Shown: positions 21,029 to 32,520 of the stretch, one piece after another
Layout: each line of letters opens with the position of its first letter
Position numbering within the stretch: position 1 is the first letter of the stretch
Assembly (NCBI RefSeq): GCF_000485595.1
Contig: NW_014577253.1
Location: 188,226-226,766, forward strand
Length of the DNA: 38,541 bases
Direction of reading: 5' to 3'
Source: Priapulus caudatus
Lineage: Eukaryota; Priapulida; Priapulimorpha; Priapulimorphida; Priapulidae
Program-made: the position numbers and the translations under genes
Notes under the pieces: generated by a model
Database searches by the model: none
Told to the model about the DNA's origin: nothing
Seen by the model: only the letters and a program-made list of their open reading frames with translations

Positions 21029-22569
21029 ATGATGACAGAGGAAACAGCACAGAGCACAACGCCCATCTTCGAAAAACCACATGTCACCAACGTTGACGAT
21101 GGCGCAGAGGAGGGCGAAAAAAAGACACAAAAGAACGCGTCAAAGTGGACGGTAAAGGGAGAGGAGCCGAAATCGTGGCCTCTGGGCGATACTGTGTTAG
21201 ATATACACGAAAGAGATCCGAATATGATAAACCAATATGCTAAGGTGATATTCTGAAGATGCATTGTAGTTTCTCATCCTACAAACTCACTACAGATTTT
21301 ATTTTGTTATTGTCGCTCATGCTTTTTCCGTCTTCTGTTTCTGTGTCGGTCTATTATTCATGTCAGATCTTTCTCATCGTCTTTCAATACTTATTATTAA
21401 ACCAACGAGTTAAAGATTTGTTTATACCTAACCTACCAATCACTAAAATTTATTACTATTTATTAAACTAGATTTAATTCCTGTTAAATGATTTTTCCAT
21501 AATATTTTCAGACCTTATTCGGAGACATTTTCGCAGAACCAGAACCAACAACATTCAGTTTCGACGCAATATGGCGGCTTAGTTTTACGGTGGGTATCCA
21601 TATATATATATAAATATATATATATATGTATGTTGTGATGTAGTGTGGTGTGTGTGTGTGTGTGTAAGTGTGTGTGTGTGTGTGCGGATGTGCTGTGTGC
21701 GTGCAGTCGTGCGTGCATGCGTGCGTGCGCGAGCCGCGGTGTGTGGTGTGTGTGTGTGCGTATGGTGTATATGATATCTTGTGTGTTTTATACTCCCCGG
21801 TCTTTTTTCTTCATCTCTCTCTCTCTCGCAGGGCGCGCAGTTTATCTCGCCGTACTGTGTGAGGTGTGTATGTGTGTGATGTGGCGTGGTGGTAGCGTGA
21901 AGTGCGTGCTATAGTGTGCGTGCGTGCGGTGGCGTGCGTGCGGTGTGTGCGTGCGTGCGTGTGTGTGGGGGGGGGAGGTTCATTTAAATCGAGATGCATA
22001 TACTGGAACATTTTTCCTACTCCATTCGGGAATGGAACTTATACGATCAATTCCTTGACTAGTTATTTATATCGGTGCGCGAAATGATTTAAAATCTTTG
22101 GCGATTTGCTATGTTAGAATTAATAGTTAATTGAAGTACATCATAGCTAAATAAGTGCTCTTTAATTTCACTCATTTCCCTATTTCACATGAAATTTTTT
22201 GACGCCGGTATGTGTAAAGTACTGAAATCGTAAGTAAACCATTCTGCGTTAACAGAAAGGACCGTTCAGTTGATTCTGACATCTAATTTAGATTGCTATG
22301 TTCAATGCGATCGATGGGATTTCACAGGTGTTCACAGTGAGCGAAGGTGTGGTGATTTATCGATACTCAGGCGCTCTCTCGACTCCGGCGGGTGGCCGCG
22401 TTTGGCTGGGGATTCTACTTGCAATGCATGTCCCGTAATTGGTGTCTGGTGGCTAGTGGTGCCCTATGTAGGGCATCGCGCACATCTGCTGACTTGGGCT
22501 TTAAGCAAATGTGGCGTCACTAAAGTGGCATTTGTCGGGAATTTTTCGCGGCCGTGGGTAAATCTTTGA
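21029..22569 (+). CDS. CAV: Caveolin-family protein, three exons, one frameshift in exon 3
   Basis: Exons: 21029-21244, 21512-21589, 22328-22569; both introns are GT-AG and phase 0. Exon 1 encodes an acidic and Lys-rich cytosolic N-terminus ending IHERDPNMINQ, like the NRDPKHLN segment of vertebrate caveolins. Exon 2 holds FGDIFAEP (the FEDVIAEP signature) and FDAIWRLSFT, the start of the scaffolding domain. Exon 3 continues VFTVSEGVVIYR, then ALSTP and the hydrophobic intramembrane segment, and after a one-base frame change WWLVVP and a tail ending FSRPWVNL (compare FSNVRINL). A stop in the first frame lies at 22436-22438; resuming one base back restores similarity, giving 178 codons, the length of human caveolin-1. 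Caveolins oligomerise and shape plasma-membrane caveolae. The break is either a sequencing error or a recent lesion. Confidence 0.82.
21600..21972. repeat. TA, GT and GTGC microsatellites in caveolin intron 2
   Basis: (TA)n at 21600-21628, (TG)n and (TGCG)n at 21646-21760, more GT/GTGC and a G9 run to about 21976. A CTCTCTCTCGCAG site at 21831 looks like an acceptor, but what follows does not match caveolin. Confidence 0.85.
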
Positions 22570-22656
22570 GGGAATTGGCAATAACGTCCTATAACAATGC
22601 ACATTAAAATCGTAAATGGCGCTTGAAATTGTTGCGTGTATTATAAACTTAGATGT

Positions 22657-22662
22657 AATAAA
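22657..22662 (+). terminator. Polyadenylation signal AATAAA for caveolin
   Basis: A canonical AATAAA 88 bases after the caveolin stop, in AT-rich DNA. The position is as expected for a compact 3' untranslated region. Confidence 0.55.
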
Positions 22663-24128
22663 CATACATTACGCGATCTAAGAAGGGAAGCATGCATGCC
22701 TATGCCGAAACGGTGATGTGTAAAGCTGTATGTTGAATTGTGGGCATATCCAAACCACGCAAATCGCAGGCTCCGAGCGCAGCACGCCGCGAGCTATGAT
22801 ATGAATATATAAAATAATATATATATATATACAAGACTCCGATGTATTATACTATATTTTATATCTAGACTGTATAAGTGCGCCTCGCTATATTAGTATT
22901 GGTCAATATAATATATTGTGGAATATTCCGGTAAGGTATATAATATATATATATATATATACATCCTCTACACCAACCAATATGTAGTTTTTATATAACT
23001 GCGTCATATACGCCGGAAAAACGATTTATATATATACATACGTATATATATATACGTACATGATATCGTTTTTTGGCATATATATATATATATGCATTTA
23101 ATGTGTCCATCGCATTTATGCGTACCGGATTTAACTTCGAGCTGCAATTTTCCGAGATATCTTTTTTTATTATGCCAGTTCAGGTTATTGTCCTGGTAAA
23201 TATGTGTATGTTCATAAGTATATACATATATATGCACTAGTACATTCGTTATACAGCATTACTATTGTAATTTTTGTTGCATGCTATCTGTAGGTAACTC
23301 TCGCCTGCGTACAAGCTGACCTATTGCAAATAATACATCCAACGGGTTGTTGAAATTGTTTCAATTGTTGCTGCCAATGCCGTAGAAGTAAAAGTCGGCG
23401 GGAATATTATTCTTGGAATTTGAGTATATTTATATTTCATGATGAAAGTCGGTCGTAGCACCTATGTAATTGAGACGCGCACTGTCAACAAAGTGTTTAT
23501 ATACGACTTTCGCATTTTACTACGACTGATGACGATCATCTGACTAATTTTCTAACATTATACTAAAGATATATTGCTATGAAGACGTTTTATACTATGT
23601 AGTGTGTTAAAACGTACTTTAATTCAGTCGTAACACGGTTTAGCAAATTTACACTCGCACATATAGGTATATTTTACATGTGATAATTGTTTATATTTAT
23701 TATAAAACAACTATCATGACAAAATCAAAATACAGTAGGGTGGTGACGAAACTGATAGTTAGAATATGAGATGTATGGAATAGGTATAGATCTTATAGAA
23801 ATGGGATACAAATTGGTTTCGTTTCGTCTTCCAATGCATTATTAGTATAAACTAATAAGAACTACTGCAAGCATAACAATACAATAGTATGTTAGCCTCC
23901 ATCCATCCCTCACATGCAATACAGTAAAACGCCTCTACAATACAGACAAAGAATACATGCCGCTTGCCTATCACACCCCTTTGTGAAAAGTAATGCTAGG
24001 TCCCGCGTATGGTTTATTTTTCTGTATATAAAAGTCAAAATTACAAATTGTATGTTTACAGCGGCCTTTGCATACCAATGAATATTTATCAATCTATCAA
24101 CTGTTCCTGCTGCTACTACTACTACGAT

Positions 24129-24176
<48 letters not shown>

Positions 24177-24210
24177 TACTACTATCACTACTAGTAGTAG
24201 TAGTTTTTGC

Positions 24211-24248
<38 letters not shown>

Positions 24249-24714
24249 AGCACTTGTTTCTAGTACAATTCCAGGTGTTATTTAAAATTGGTTTCACTAC
24301 CAATTATTACCGTGAATAACATCAATATAGTTTTTAATTGAAACGTTTCGTGAACTAACGTATGAAATAGAAACGCTCGATGTACACCGGTAGATTTGTA
24401 GTTGTGTAGCACGCGTGACGAGTTGTACTTTTTCCATTGCCGGTCTCTTGAATATGTCGTCTGTTCTCTATATATCCTCTATTTTCGATGGTGATCGATT
24501 GTATAAATATAGTAGTATTACTAAATCAGGAGTACATTATAACACAAAAGTATTACATTATAACAGATAACAGTAATAATTATAATGTATTCCTGATATT
24601 AAATAATAGTAATTAATAATGAAAACGCACAGAATAACTTATTTCACTTGTGTATCATATCCCTTGTTCGTGTTCATTCGATTACTAACCAATATAGCTA
24701 TAGATGATTAATTT
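22663..24714. other. Convergent intergenic region with simple repeats
   Basis: Lies between the 3' ends of caveolin (+) and the large unrecognised gene (-). It contains several (TA)n tracts (22815-22833, 22938-22961, 23027-23053, 23079-23093) and a triplet array at 24110-24247 made of (CTA)n, then GTAGTAGTAGT, then (TTA)n. No coding sequence is seen. Confidence 0.6.
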
Positions 24715-27700
24715 TTAGATAGCTGCGTGTATCAGTGGAGCACGTAGCAACACTTTCGGCTGGTCTTGCTGTTTGTAAAGCGATGCTGCTCCGCCGCTCG
24801 CGAGTGAAATTTTCGCAGCTGGCTCAAGAACCTGCAAATAAGAATCGAACGGCGTAAATTTTATTACAACAGCGAGGCATATGCGCCGCGCACTCTCCCT
24901 AGCCTTTATTCGTCTATCACATTATGATCGCACAGAAAACACGAGAGAATATTATTTATTATTAATGCACTCACGGTAATGGAATTTTACATTTAAATGC
25001 ATAACAGACTGGGGTTCACGTTTATACTGGAGTGCCATTAATCACCTCATATACGGTGTTTAAATACGAGAGTCAAGCTAATATTATGACTGTACAAATA
25101 TAGCGCACTTGTTTGCCCAAGCGACACTCTTCAGACATGTCATCTAATATTGTTATATTGATATATATATATATATAGATTATGCACACGAACCTATCTA
25201 GTCTGATAATAAGATCTCCAGTTCTAATCTGCTGACCCCTAGTGCATTCGAAGTTCTCCATATGCCAAACCTGTGCGATAATCCGAATATGCGATTTACA
25301 CAGCTATAAATGTGCCATGACGTAGACATACTGACACACGCAAACCATTTCATTCAAACATTCCACTCACGTAGTAAAACGAATCCGCTGTAAGTTCAAG
25401 CGTAAACGAATGAATTATAGATCGTTTTAGTCAAATTGCGATGTTACTATTTGTTCATACTGATGCTTCGATTACTCATATGCATTGGACATGCGACGTT
25501 CGATACTGTTATGTAATATGTATTGCTATATGTCCATTGCAGGGTGCATGGGCGCAGTAACACGCACGGCATAACTGAACAAACCTATATACAGCTGAGT
25601 CTAGCGCTAGCCGGCTTACCTCTTCCCAAGTAATCATCGTAGGGGCTAGCGATGTCTGTCGCACTATCTGCCAGGGTATTCGACATTTATGTCGGCACTG
25701 TGGAAACAGCTTCCTGGCGCTGGTAAAGGACGCGATTCGAAATACATATAATTCTGCTACCATAGCACATTTAGAGGTGGCGATGTTTAACATTTAGGCT
25801 AAATACCAGATTATAGCGTAAGAGAAACTAGTCACGAGGCACAACGTAGAATAGAGGCATGCAACGACCGAATAGACATTAAGCCTAGGTAAAGCAGGGG
25901 AGGGGGACCACTACCTAGACGCCATGATGTACTTGTAACCGTTTCTAACGACGTATGGAGCCTGCCAGTTGTCCAGATATACGAGACCTGCGACGCTCAT
26001 TCCAGTTTTCTGATCACACACAAATGAGTAGAAGCTGAAACATGAATCAGGCCAATGCAGCAAACCGTTTAATTACATCTAAAAATTGACCCTTGCACAA
26101 TGCACATTTTTCTTCGCAGTTTATTCATGTTTATAGCATCATGCAATGGCCGAAATCGTTTCATTCATATTATATGAATTGGCAACCATAATATACACTT
26201 ATTCTCACGTACAAAAAGATATAAAACTATGTTGCTTTCACTTGCATTTAATCACGTGAACATCTTGAATATTGTTGTTGTTTCAGTTTAACATAATTAT
26301 TTCCAATTGGTGGTTAAAACTCGCGACGATAATATGATTAAATAATTAATTAAGGTAATGTGTCATGTTACCGGCAGCTAGGCTCCTCCTCGGGGCTAGC
26401 ATCTTTGTTTGCTGCCATTCTGTTCGCCGAATCCGTAGACATCTGCTTTAACTGTTCATCGTTTATCGATAATCGCACTCCCGTGTTAGAAACGGTAGGC
26501 TGCTTGGCCGCCTCGGGCACGCTAGCGGTGGTCGAGCCTGCGCATGCGTCATCACGGGCAGGCAAGACGTGAGCTGATTGGTGGTCGGCAACATCTGCTT
26601 CTTTAGGCTCTACTACGCTGGAATCTTCCTCCTCGGACTCGGTCAGGCTGGAAGTTCTCTTTTTAGGTTCAACAACAGTGGAATCGAATTCTTTGCGGGC
26701 ACCCTCGCTGGAAGTTATCTTTTTAGGTTCAACCACGCTTGCGTCTAGTTTTCTCGGCTCAGCGACGCTGGAATGTGACTCTTTGCGCTCGATTTCCGTG
26801 GAGTGCGCGCGTCTGTGCTCCACTTTGCTGACAGTTATACATCGCTGTTCACGCGTGCTCGAGTTAAACAGATAGTCGGTATGTAGTAGCCGCTCTATCG
26901 ACTCGAAGATATTTCGAGCGTGGGTGTGATGAGCTTTAGGGGCTACGGTAGCTGCGGGCTTCTGCTGGTTTGTTTCATGTGGCAGTGCAGTGAGCTGCGG
27001 TGGTGCCGGTCTGTTGTGTGGCGGTGCAGTGGGCTGCGGTGGTGCCGGTCTGTTGTGTGGCGGTGCAGTGGGCTGCGGTGGTGCCGGTCTGTTGAAGAGC
27101 TGCGAGAGCGACGGTAAATCGTCTACGTGAGAAGAGCAGGCGGAGGGGGAAGAGGAAGAGGAGAAAGATCCGTCCAGCTGCCACTCGTCATGTGACGACA
27201 CGACGATACATGTCTTTTCCTCGCCCCACAGTGACGACGTAATCGATGACTGTGACGTGGCGACGCTGCGTCTGCTGCCGTCTGCGTCGCGCGCAGCGTC
27301 AGATCGGGCTTGCGTCGGCGCGCTCCTAGGTGGTAGACTTTCGCCACTCTGCGGCTTGCTGTGAATAATGCGCTCAATGATCATCTGCTCTCGCATAAGC
27401 TCCTTGAATGCGTCGCTCGTCGCAGCACGCTCCACAAGCAGCGATCCATCCGAAACATCGCTAAGGGTTGCGCACTCTCTCACGCTCGTCTTCTTCTGCT
27501 TCCTCTTCGTCATCTTCCGCTTACTTGTCCTACTCTTTGCCATTGCTCCCGGCTCGGAGATTTTTGACTGTGCACTTTGGTCAGTGTTATAACCAGAGAG
27601 GTCAGACTCTGCGATATAGCGGAAGCAGTTTGCTTCTACCGAATGTTTCGCGTTTGGTCTGGCTTCGTTGTTGAAAGGCGTTTTCGTTGGCAGTGACGTG

Positions 27701-30700
27701 AGTGTGTCGTCGCAACTCGGGAGGTCGTTTGAGCTGGCGTTGGAGTATTCTGTCATCGTTTCGTCTAGCACGCCATTTTGTTTTGCCTGTGGTTTTGGCG
27801 ACGAGGTAGAGCTCGCGCTCTGCTCTGCTGTACTCGACGGATGATACCCGGACGACGACGATCCATCAGAGGTGTCGGTATATTGTGGACTGACTGATGC
27901 GCTTCGCAACTGCTGTGATATGGCCTGCATGGCTTTCCTAGCAGCGTGTCGCACGCAATTCGGGTCACCCTCCAGCTGAGGCATTCGATTATGCCGGTCG
28001 CTGTGCGCGACCGGATCAGTCATCGTTGTTGAACTAGAGTTTGCGTTGATTTTCGTAGTGACGCTATCATCATCGTTTACGCACGAACCAGAACAAGAAT
28101 CAGCACAAAGTTCTGCTTGCCGCGAAGCCGCCGGTTCAAAGCTCGAAGAACGGCGAGCGTTAATGCGACATTTATCGCGCAAACGATAGCTTAAACTCCT
28201 GTTCGCGTCAGCATTCGTGTCCGCTCGGTGATCGGGTTTGGAGTTTACTATTCCATCATTAGGCGTATGAGCCCCCATGTACAGCGAACTCTGCTCTGTC
28301 GAGCGCAGCTTCCTCGCGTGCGGTTTGGGCTTTCGCGTTGATCTACACGGAGATTTTGTCTGGCGCTTAGGTTGAGCCGAGAGCTTGTTCCTGTCCGCGG
28401 AGAAGCTCTTGCGTGACTCAACCGATGCGGGTCGTTTCGCTCCGTCGGCTATGTCACCGGCTGACGACGATCGTCTTCGTTTGCTGACTTGAGTTCTGTC
28501 GCGACTCGGTCGTTCGTCGACGCGGCTGCCGGCAGGTGGCGCTCGTAAAAGAGGAATATCGTGTTCCGATTTCAGCTGCACGTTTGCGCATTGTGGCTCT
28601 GTTTGCATGCCCTTGGTGACATATTTTGTACTCTGAGAATTTTCGTCAGTTGCGCCTAGCTGAACGGGAGCATCGGCGAAGTTTGTCCTTGGTTTCTCAT
28701 GTTGCGCGCACGGTGGCAGCACGCGGTCATCATGCAACGTCATCGGCTCGCCCGCGTTGGTAACCGCATGCGCAGACTCGCTTCGCAAATCACGGAAGTC
28801 GAACGTTTGCTTGCGTTCTATGAAACCCAGTGGCGCTATCTGTCGGCTTCGCGGTGTGTCTACTTCTCCGCCGCTTAATAAATCTTGTTTCGCCTGTGAC
28901 GATGCGCTGTCGAGCGGCGAGGCTTGCGTATCAATAACATCCACGTAGTGCGAAACCATCGGCAGGTCTTCTTCTAGTGCTAACTTTTCAGGTTCTTCGG
29001 ATCCAATCTGCATCGTAGATGCCTCGCTATCGCCTGCCGACCTCGATAAGAGCGAGTTACTGGGCAGTGTCGTTTCGTTCGTCTGTCGTGAATCGTCAGC
29101 GCCGTGTTCGTCTTCGATCTGCGTCTCCGGTTGCTTGACGGCAGCGGATAACCGTCTGCGCATCCTTTTCGATTTCACCAACTTGCGAGCCTGTTCGTGG
29201 GGTATCTGCTTGAAGATGTCATCTTTTGCGTCGTCCAGGAATCGCCACAGCTCGTCGGCCGTCGTAATGCTTTTGTCGAGCGACGCTTTTCCAGCGATGA
29301 CGTGGTCGGCGTATTTTTCGACAGCGACTACCTTCTCGCTGCTGTCTATCCTGTCAGCAGCTCCTCCCGTAGAGCGTCTAGATGGTCGAGACGCCGTGGA
29401 CTGGTTCTGTGTGTCTTCCCGCTGCGTGCGACCAACGGTAGCATCTGACGGGGAACCGTACGCGCCTTGGCCTTGAATACACGCGCACGGTGGAGTATTA
29501 GCCCATCTAGGCAGAGGAAGATCTAGGGTGCTTGCACTCGACGTGTAATCGCCCCCCGCTGTCGCCGTGTTTACGGAACACTGACATTCTCTTTCTTCTT
29601 GAGTTACTCTTTCGGGTACGGCGCGGACACCCATCGGATGAGTTTTATTGTTATTGGGAATGCCATGCAACAACGAACGCATGTTTGCTTGCCGTTCCTG
29701 TAGAGTCTGCTTCGTCGACCTTATCGACTCAGTGGTTGATTCGACCAGATCAGGTTCCGCTGCTACGCTATCAGACGTGCACGTGTGCGATGTTGTCCCC
29801 ACAGTATGTGGTTCCACTCCTGCACTACCAGGCGTGCGCTGACACGAGGTTGTCCCCACAGTATGTGGTTCCACTCCTGCACTACCAGGCGTGCGCTGAC
29901 ACGAGGTTGTCCCCACAGTATGTGGTTCCACGCCTGCACTACCTGGCGTGCACAGACACGAAGTTGTTCCCATAGTATATGGAGATACGCTCACGCTAGC
30001 AGGCATGCGCGCACGTGGGATTGTGTCGACATCACGTGTGAGCGACTCGGTTTCCGATGGTGAGTCGCCTTTGAAATGCATTTCCAGCATCAACGGTTTC
30101 CCGCTCGCATCGTCGGCGATGATACGTTTCGGCAGGTAGATAACGTTTCGTCGAATCGCTTCCCGTAATGCCACCTGCAACGTCACGTTCTGTGGAACCC
30201 GCAGCACACTGCACAGCTCGGCATCGGATAGGCTCTTCGCAATTGACACGGCCTCCGATGACGCGGATCGAATCGAAACAACCGACTCTGACGACGAGGA
30301 CGGATTTACACCGCTTAGTGACGCCATCGTTGCGTTCTCGATTTGCTTTCGTTGCAATCTCGACGCAGTTGAAAGCGATTCGCTCCCAGCCAACGAGCAA
30401 ATTCCTTTTTTGCAAACATCACAGTGCTTTTCGAGGCGAGGACAAAGTAAAGACGCGGACAAAGTTGGCATTTCGTAAATCGGTGCGAATACACTGATAT
30501 TAGTATCGCTAACGCCACTCGAGTTCACAGACGACAGATGGCGTGACTGTGGCCTGGTTGGAGACATGATCGGCGTTCGATTACGCGTTGGTTGCACTAT
30601 ATTACTCGTTGCGTCGCTCGGTCCTCCTCGTGGCTTCTCAGCATTCCCTTGTGTTGTGTAACCCCTCCATTTGTTAAACCACGATGCATGGGCTATGGAA

Positions 30701-30750
30701 TCGTGTGTAGATGACATTTTCCGGAATTGCGTCACCCTGTCGTCACTCAT
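24715..30750 (-). CDS. Large Ser-rich, mostly disordered protein of unknown family, four coding exons
   Basis: Exons (- strand): 30750-26372, 26034-25915, 25719-25620, 24831-24715; 1571 aa. The ATG directly follows an in-frame TGA (30751-30753), and an acceptor at 30773-30774 implies an upstream leader exon. Exon 1 could stop at TAA 26368-26370, but a donor (CCG then GTAACA) overlaps it and leads to three exons with matching phases. Visible parts: Cys cluster C103, C110, C113, C118; an ordered-looking segment at 165-228 (VLRVPQNV, RRNVIYLPKRI); a 19-aa repeat near 258-335; a helical patch near 495-535 (ADELWRFLDDAKDD); basic, nuclear-localisation-like runs near 755 (SKRRRSSS) and 1085 (KRKMTKRKQKK); Pro-rich 13-aa repeats near 1220-1260; EPKK repeats near 1310-1380. 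The 3' exons encode a compact tail with FYSFVCDQKTGMSVAGLVYL and QCRHKCRIPW. I do not recognise the family; nuclear location is inferred. Confidence 0.72.
25132..25190. repeat. (TA)n in the last intron of the large gene
   Basis: A short TA microsatellite inside the intron between the third and fourth coding exons (24832-25619). The rest of that intron shows no open frame of note. Confidence 0.7.
26600..26820 (-). repeat. Degenerate coding repeat with VVEPKK motifs
   Basis: Within the large exon. Units of roughly 12-20 residues repeat VVEPKK or a variant (VAEPRK, VVEPKE) followed by Ser/Thr-rich and acidic residues. It suggests an unstructured, charged spacer expanded by slippage. Confidence 0.7.
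26975..27092 (-). repeat. 39-bp coding repeat, three copies (Pro-rich)
   Basis: Three tandem copies of 39 bp encode RPAPPQPTAPPHN with a diverged third copy (PQLTALPHE). The period is a multiple of three, so the frame is kept. The Pro-rich motif could serve as an SH3- or WW-type ligand, but that is inference. Confidence 0.9.
29807..29977 (-). repeat. 57-bp coding repeat, three copies plus flanking partials
   Basis: Three consecutive copies of 57 bp, nearly identical, encode the 19-residue unit VEPHTVGTTSCQRTPGSAG. Diverged half-copies lie on both sides (SPYTMGTTSCLCTPG and VGTTSHTCTSDSV). Each full copy carries one Cys. Near identity of the DNA points to recent expansion and likely length polymorphism. 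Confidence 0.92.
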
Positions 30751-31055
30751 TCACCGCTGAATTTTCTTCAACCTATAAAATAAAAATCAACTTGTTATAT
30801 AACACTCCGTGGCGGTAGCGTATTTTGTTTTAGATGATTGCCGTGCTACTGCACCGAATTGACTGTGGTTCTGTTCTCACGCCATGCTAAATTTGCTCAA
30901 ACGATATTGCTCACTAGTATTCGTAAAAACATCAGTTCTTGTAGAAGGAAGCATGCAACATTGGTGCACAACGCGTGTGTTAATTTGTAAGGTAACGCGA
31001 ACCTGTGCTGCCCTCTCCTGGTTACCCTCCGAATGTGATAAGTACTGTTCATTGC

Positions 31056-31090
<35 letters not shown>

Positions 31091-32400
31091 ATATATTTAT
31101 TTATTTATTTATATTCATTAAATTTTACGCATTTATTTATTCCACAACACAAACTAGTTCTAGTACTAGATCTCTTACAATGTTTTCCTAGTTATTTGCA
31201 ATAGCCGTTTTTGTGCCAATACATTCTGCAACACCTAAACTATATGCTAGCTCTCTCATAACAGTTTTCTAATTCACCACAACGATACCGTACTTCACTT
31301 TAATAATTTTGCAGCGCCAAAACATTACGTAACATACCATAAAAAGGGGAGCTATCTCCCCATGTTACGGTGGAAATATCAAATATGTATAATATAAGCA
31401 ATTAAGTAACCCTGATGCAAATGTAACTAGAAAGAAGGCACTCGGGGAGTGCGAATCCTCCGCACACGCGATCACTACACCTGTGATATTTTGTAGGCTG
31501 AGGTTGCTACTTGTAATGGATGACGTTGACCTTGGTAAAATATCACTCAAAATGAATACTTGTCAATGATTAACAGAGTTGGTAGTTAGCAGTAGATTAT
31601 GGCATTTCAATTCAGATTATATGTTTATGCTCCCCTTGATATTAATACTTCATGATTATACATGTATAATAGTAGAGATCGAAGCAAACATCACCAGTCC
31701 ATACCAATTATAATGATTCAGAGCCGCCATCACTCGGACCTATGGTTTGAATTAACCCACTGATCGACTATCTGCCTGTGCTTTTTGTTTTTTGATGTTT
31801 ACGTGCATGTATGTATGATATTCATTGTGGGATGTCATTTATTTATGGATGTCTTTTTGCTCCCTGGATTTGTTAATTTTAATAGAACAGAAATGCACAC
31901 TCAGACATACATTTACATACTCATCAACTTGCAAAGCAGATATATTGATTCATGTTTAATGCACATTTAACTACATGTATGTATATGAACAAGGAGGAAT
32001 TTTAGACCTCTAAATACATTGTACAAGCAATTAAAGCAATGGAAATGTGGGAATTGTGTACGTGTATACTTGTATGAAACCTGCAAATGTGCAATGTGCA
32101 TGCTCAATGCGTAACTACGAACTGGCTTCTTCTACAGCGCAGTGACCACACTCTGCCACACACAACACGCCTGGAAATACCGCCTGGAACCCCCGCCCCC
32201 GCGTTAGCAATGGTAGGCCTACGGTCCTTCCGCTATGACCCAGCGTTGGAAATATACTTAACGACAATATACTTAATTATTATATGATAATAAAACCAAG
32301 GTTACTCAGAATCAAAATGTTTCCAGCGCTCCATAAGATGCACCTGTGGACCAAGTTGGAAGTGTCTACCTCTTACGGTAGCAAAGATATCGAGCGGACA
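30751..32400. other. Upstream region of the large gene and intergenic DNA
   Basis: Holds the 5' leader acceptor of the large gene (30772-30790, - strand), whose first exon I cannot place. TA and TTTA microsatellites lie at 31056-31112. A hairpin GGGGAG-CTAT-CTCCCC sits at about 31346. A possible exon-like frame lies at 32139-32214 (acceptor TTCTTCTACAG, then SDHTLPHTTRLEIPPG, then ATG followed by GTAGGC), unsupported by similarity. Confidence 0.45.
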
Positions 32401-32408
32401 GACAGACA

Positions 32409-32460
<52 letters not shown>

Positions 32461-32478
32461 CGCGCGCGCGCACGCACG

Positions 32479-32518
<40 letters not shown>
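32401..32518. repeat. (CA)n microsatellite with (CG)n core
   Basis: Two CA tracts flank a GCGCGCGCACGCACGC core. It is open in several frames as His-Thr repeats and is not coding. Alternating purine-pyrimidine sequence is Z-DNA prone. Confidence 0.95.

Positions 32519-32520
<2 letters not shown>

Noticed and set aside
22435-22456. A 22-base GT-AG micro-intron to explain the caveolin frame break
   Set aside because: Far too short for an intron, and removing it does not restore the caveolin frame.
25620-25691. An alternative - strand start exon beginning MSNTLADS in another frame of the same segment
   Set aside because: It ends in phase 1, and the next exon in that phase hits a stop at once, whereas the chosen frame connects cleanly on both sides.
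25509-25793. 94-codon - strand frame read as its own gene
   Set aside because: Its middle part is the third coding exon of the large gene (25719-25620); the outer parts are intron.
31004-31024. CTCF-like site (CCAGGAGAGGGCAG on the - strand) upstream of the large gene
   Set aside because: One mismatch to the core, a single copy, and CTCF may be absent if the animal is not bilaterian.
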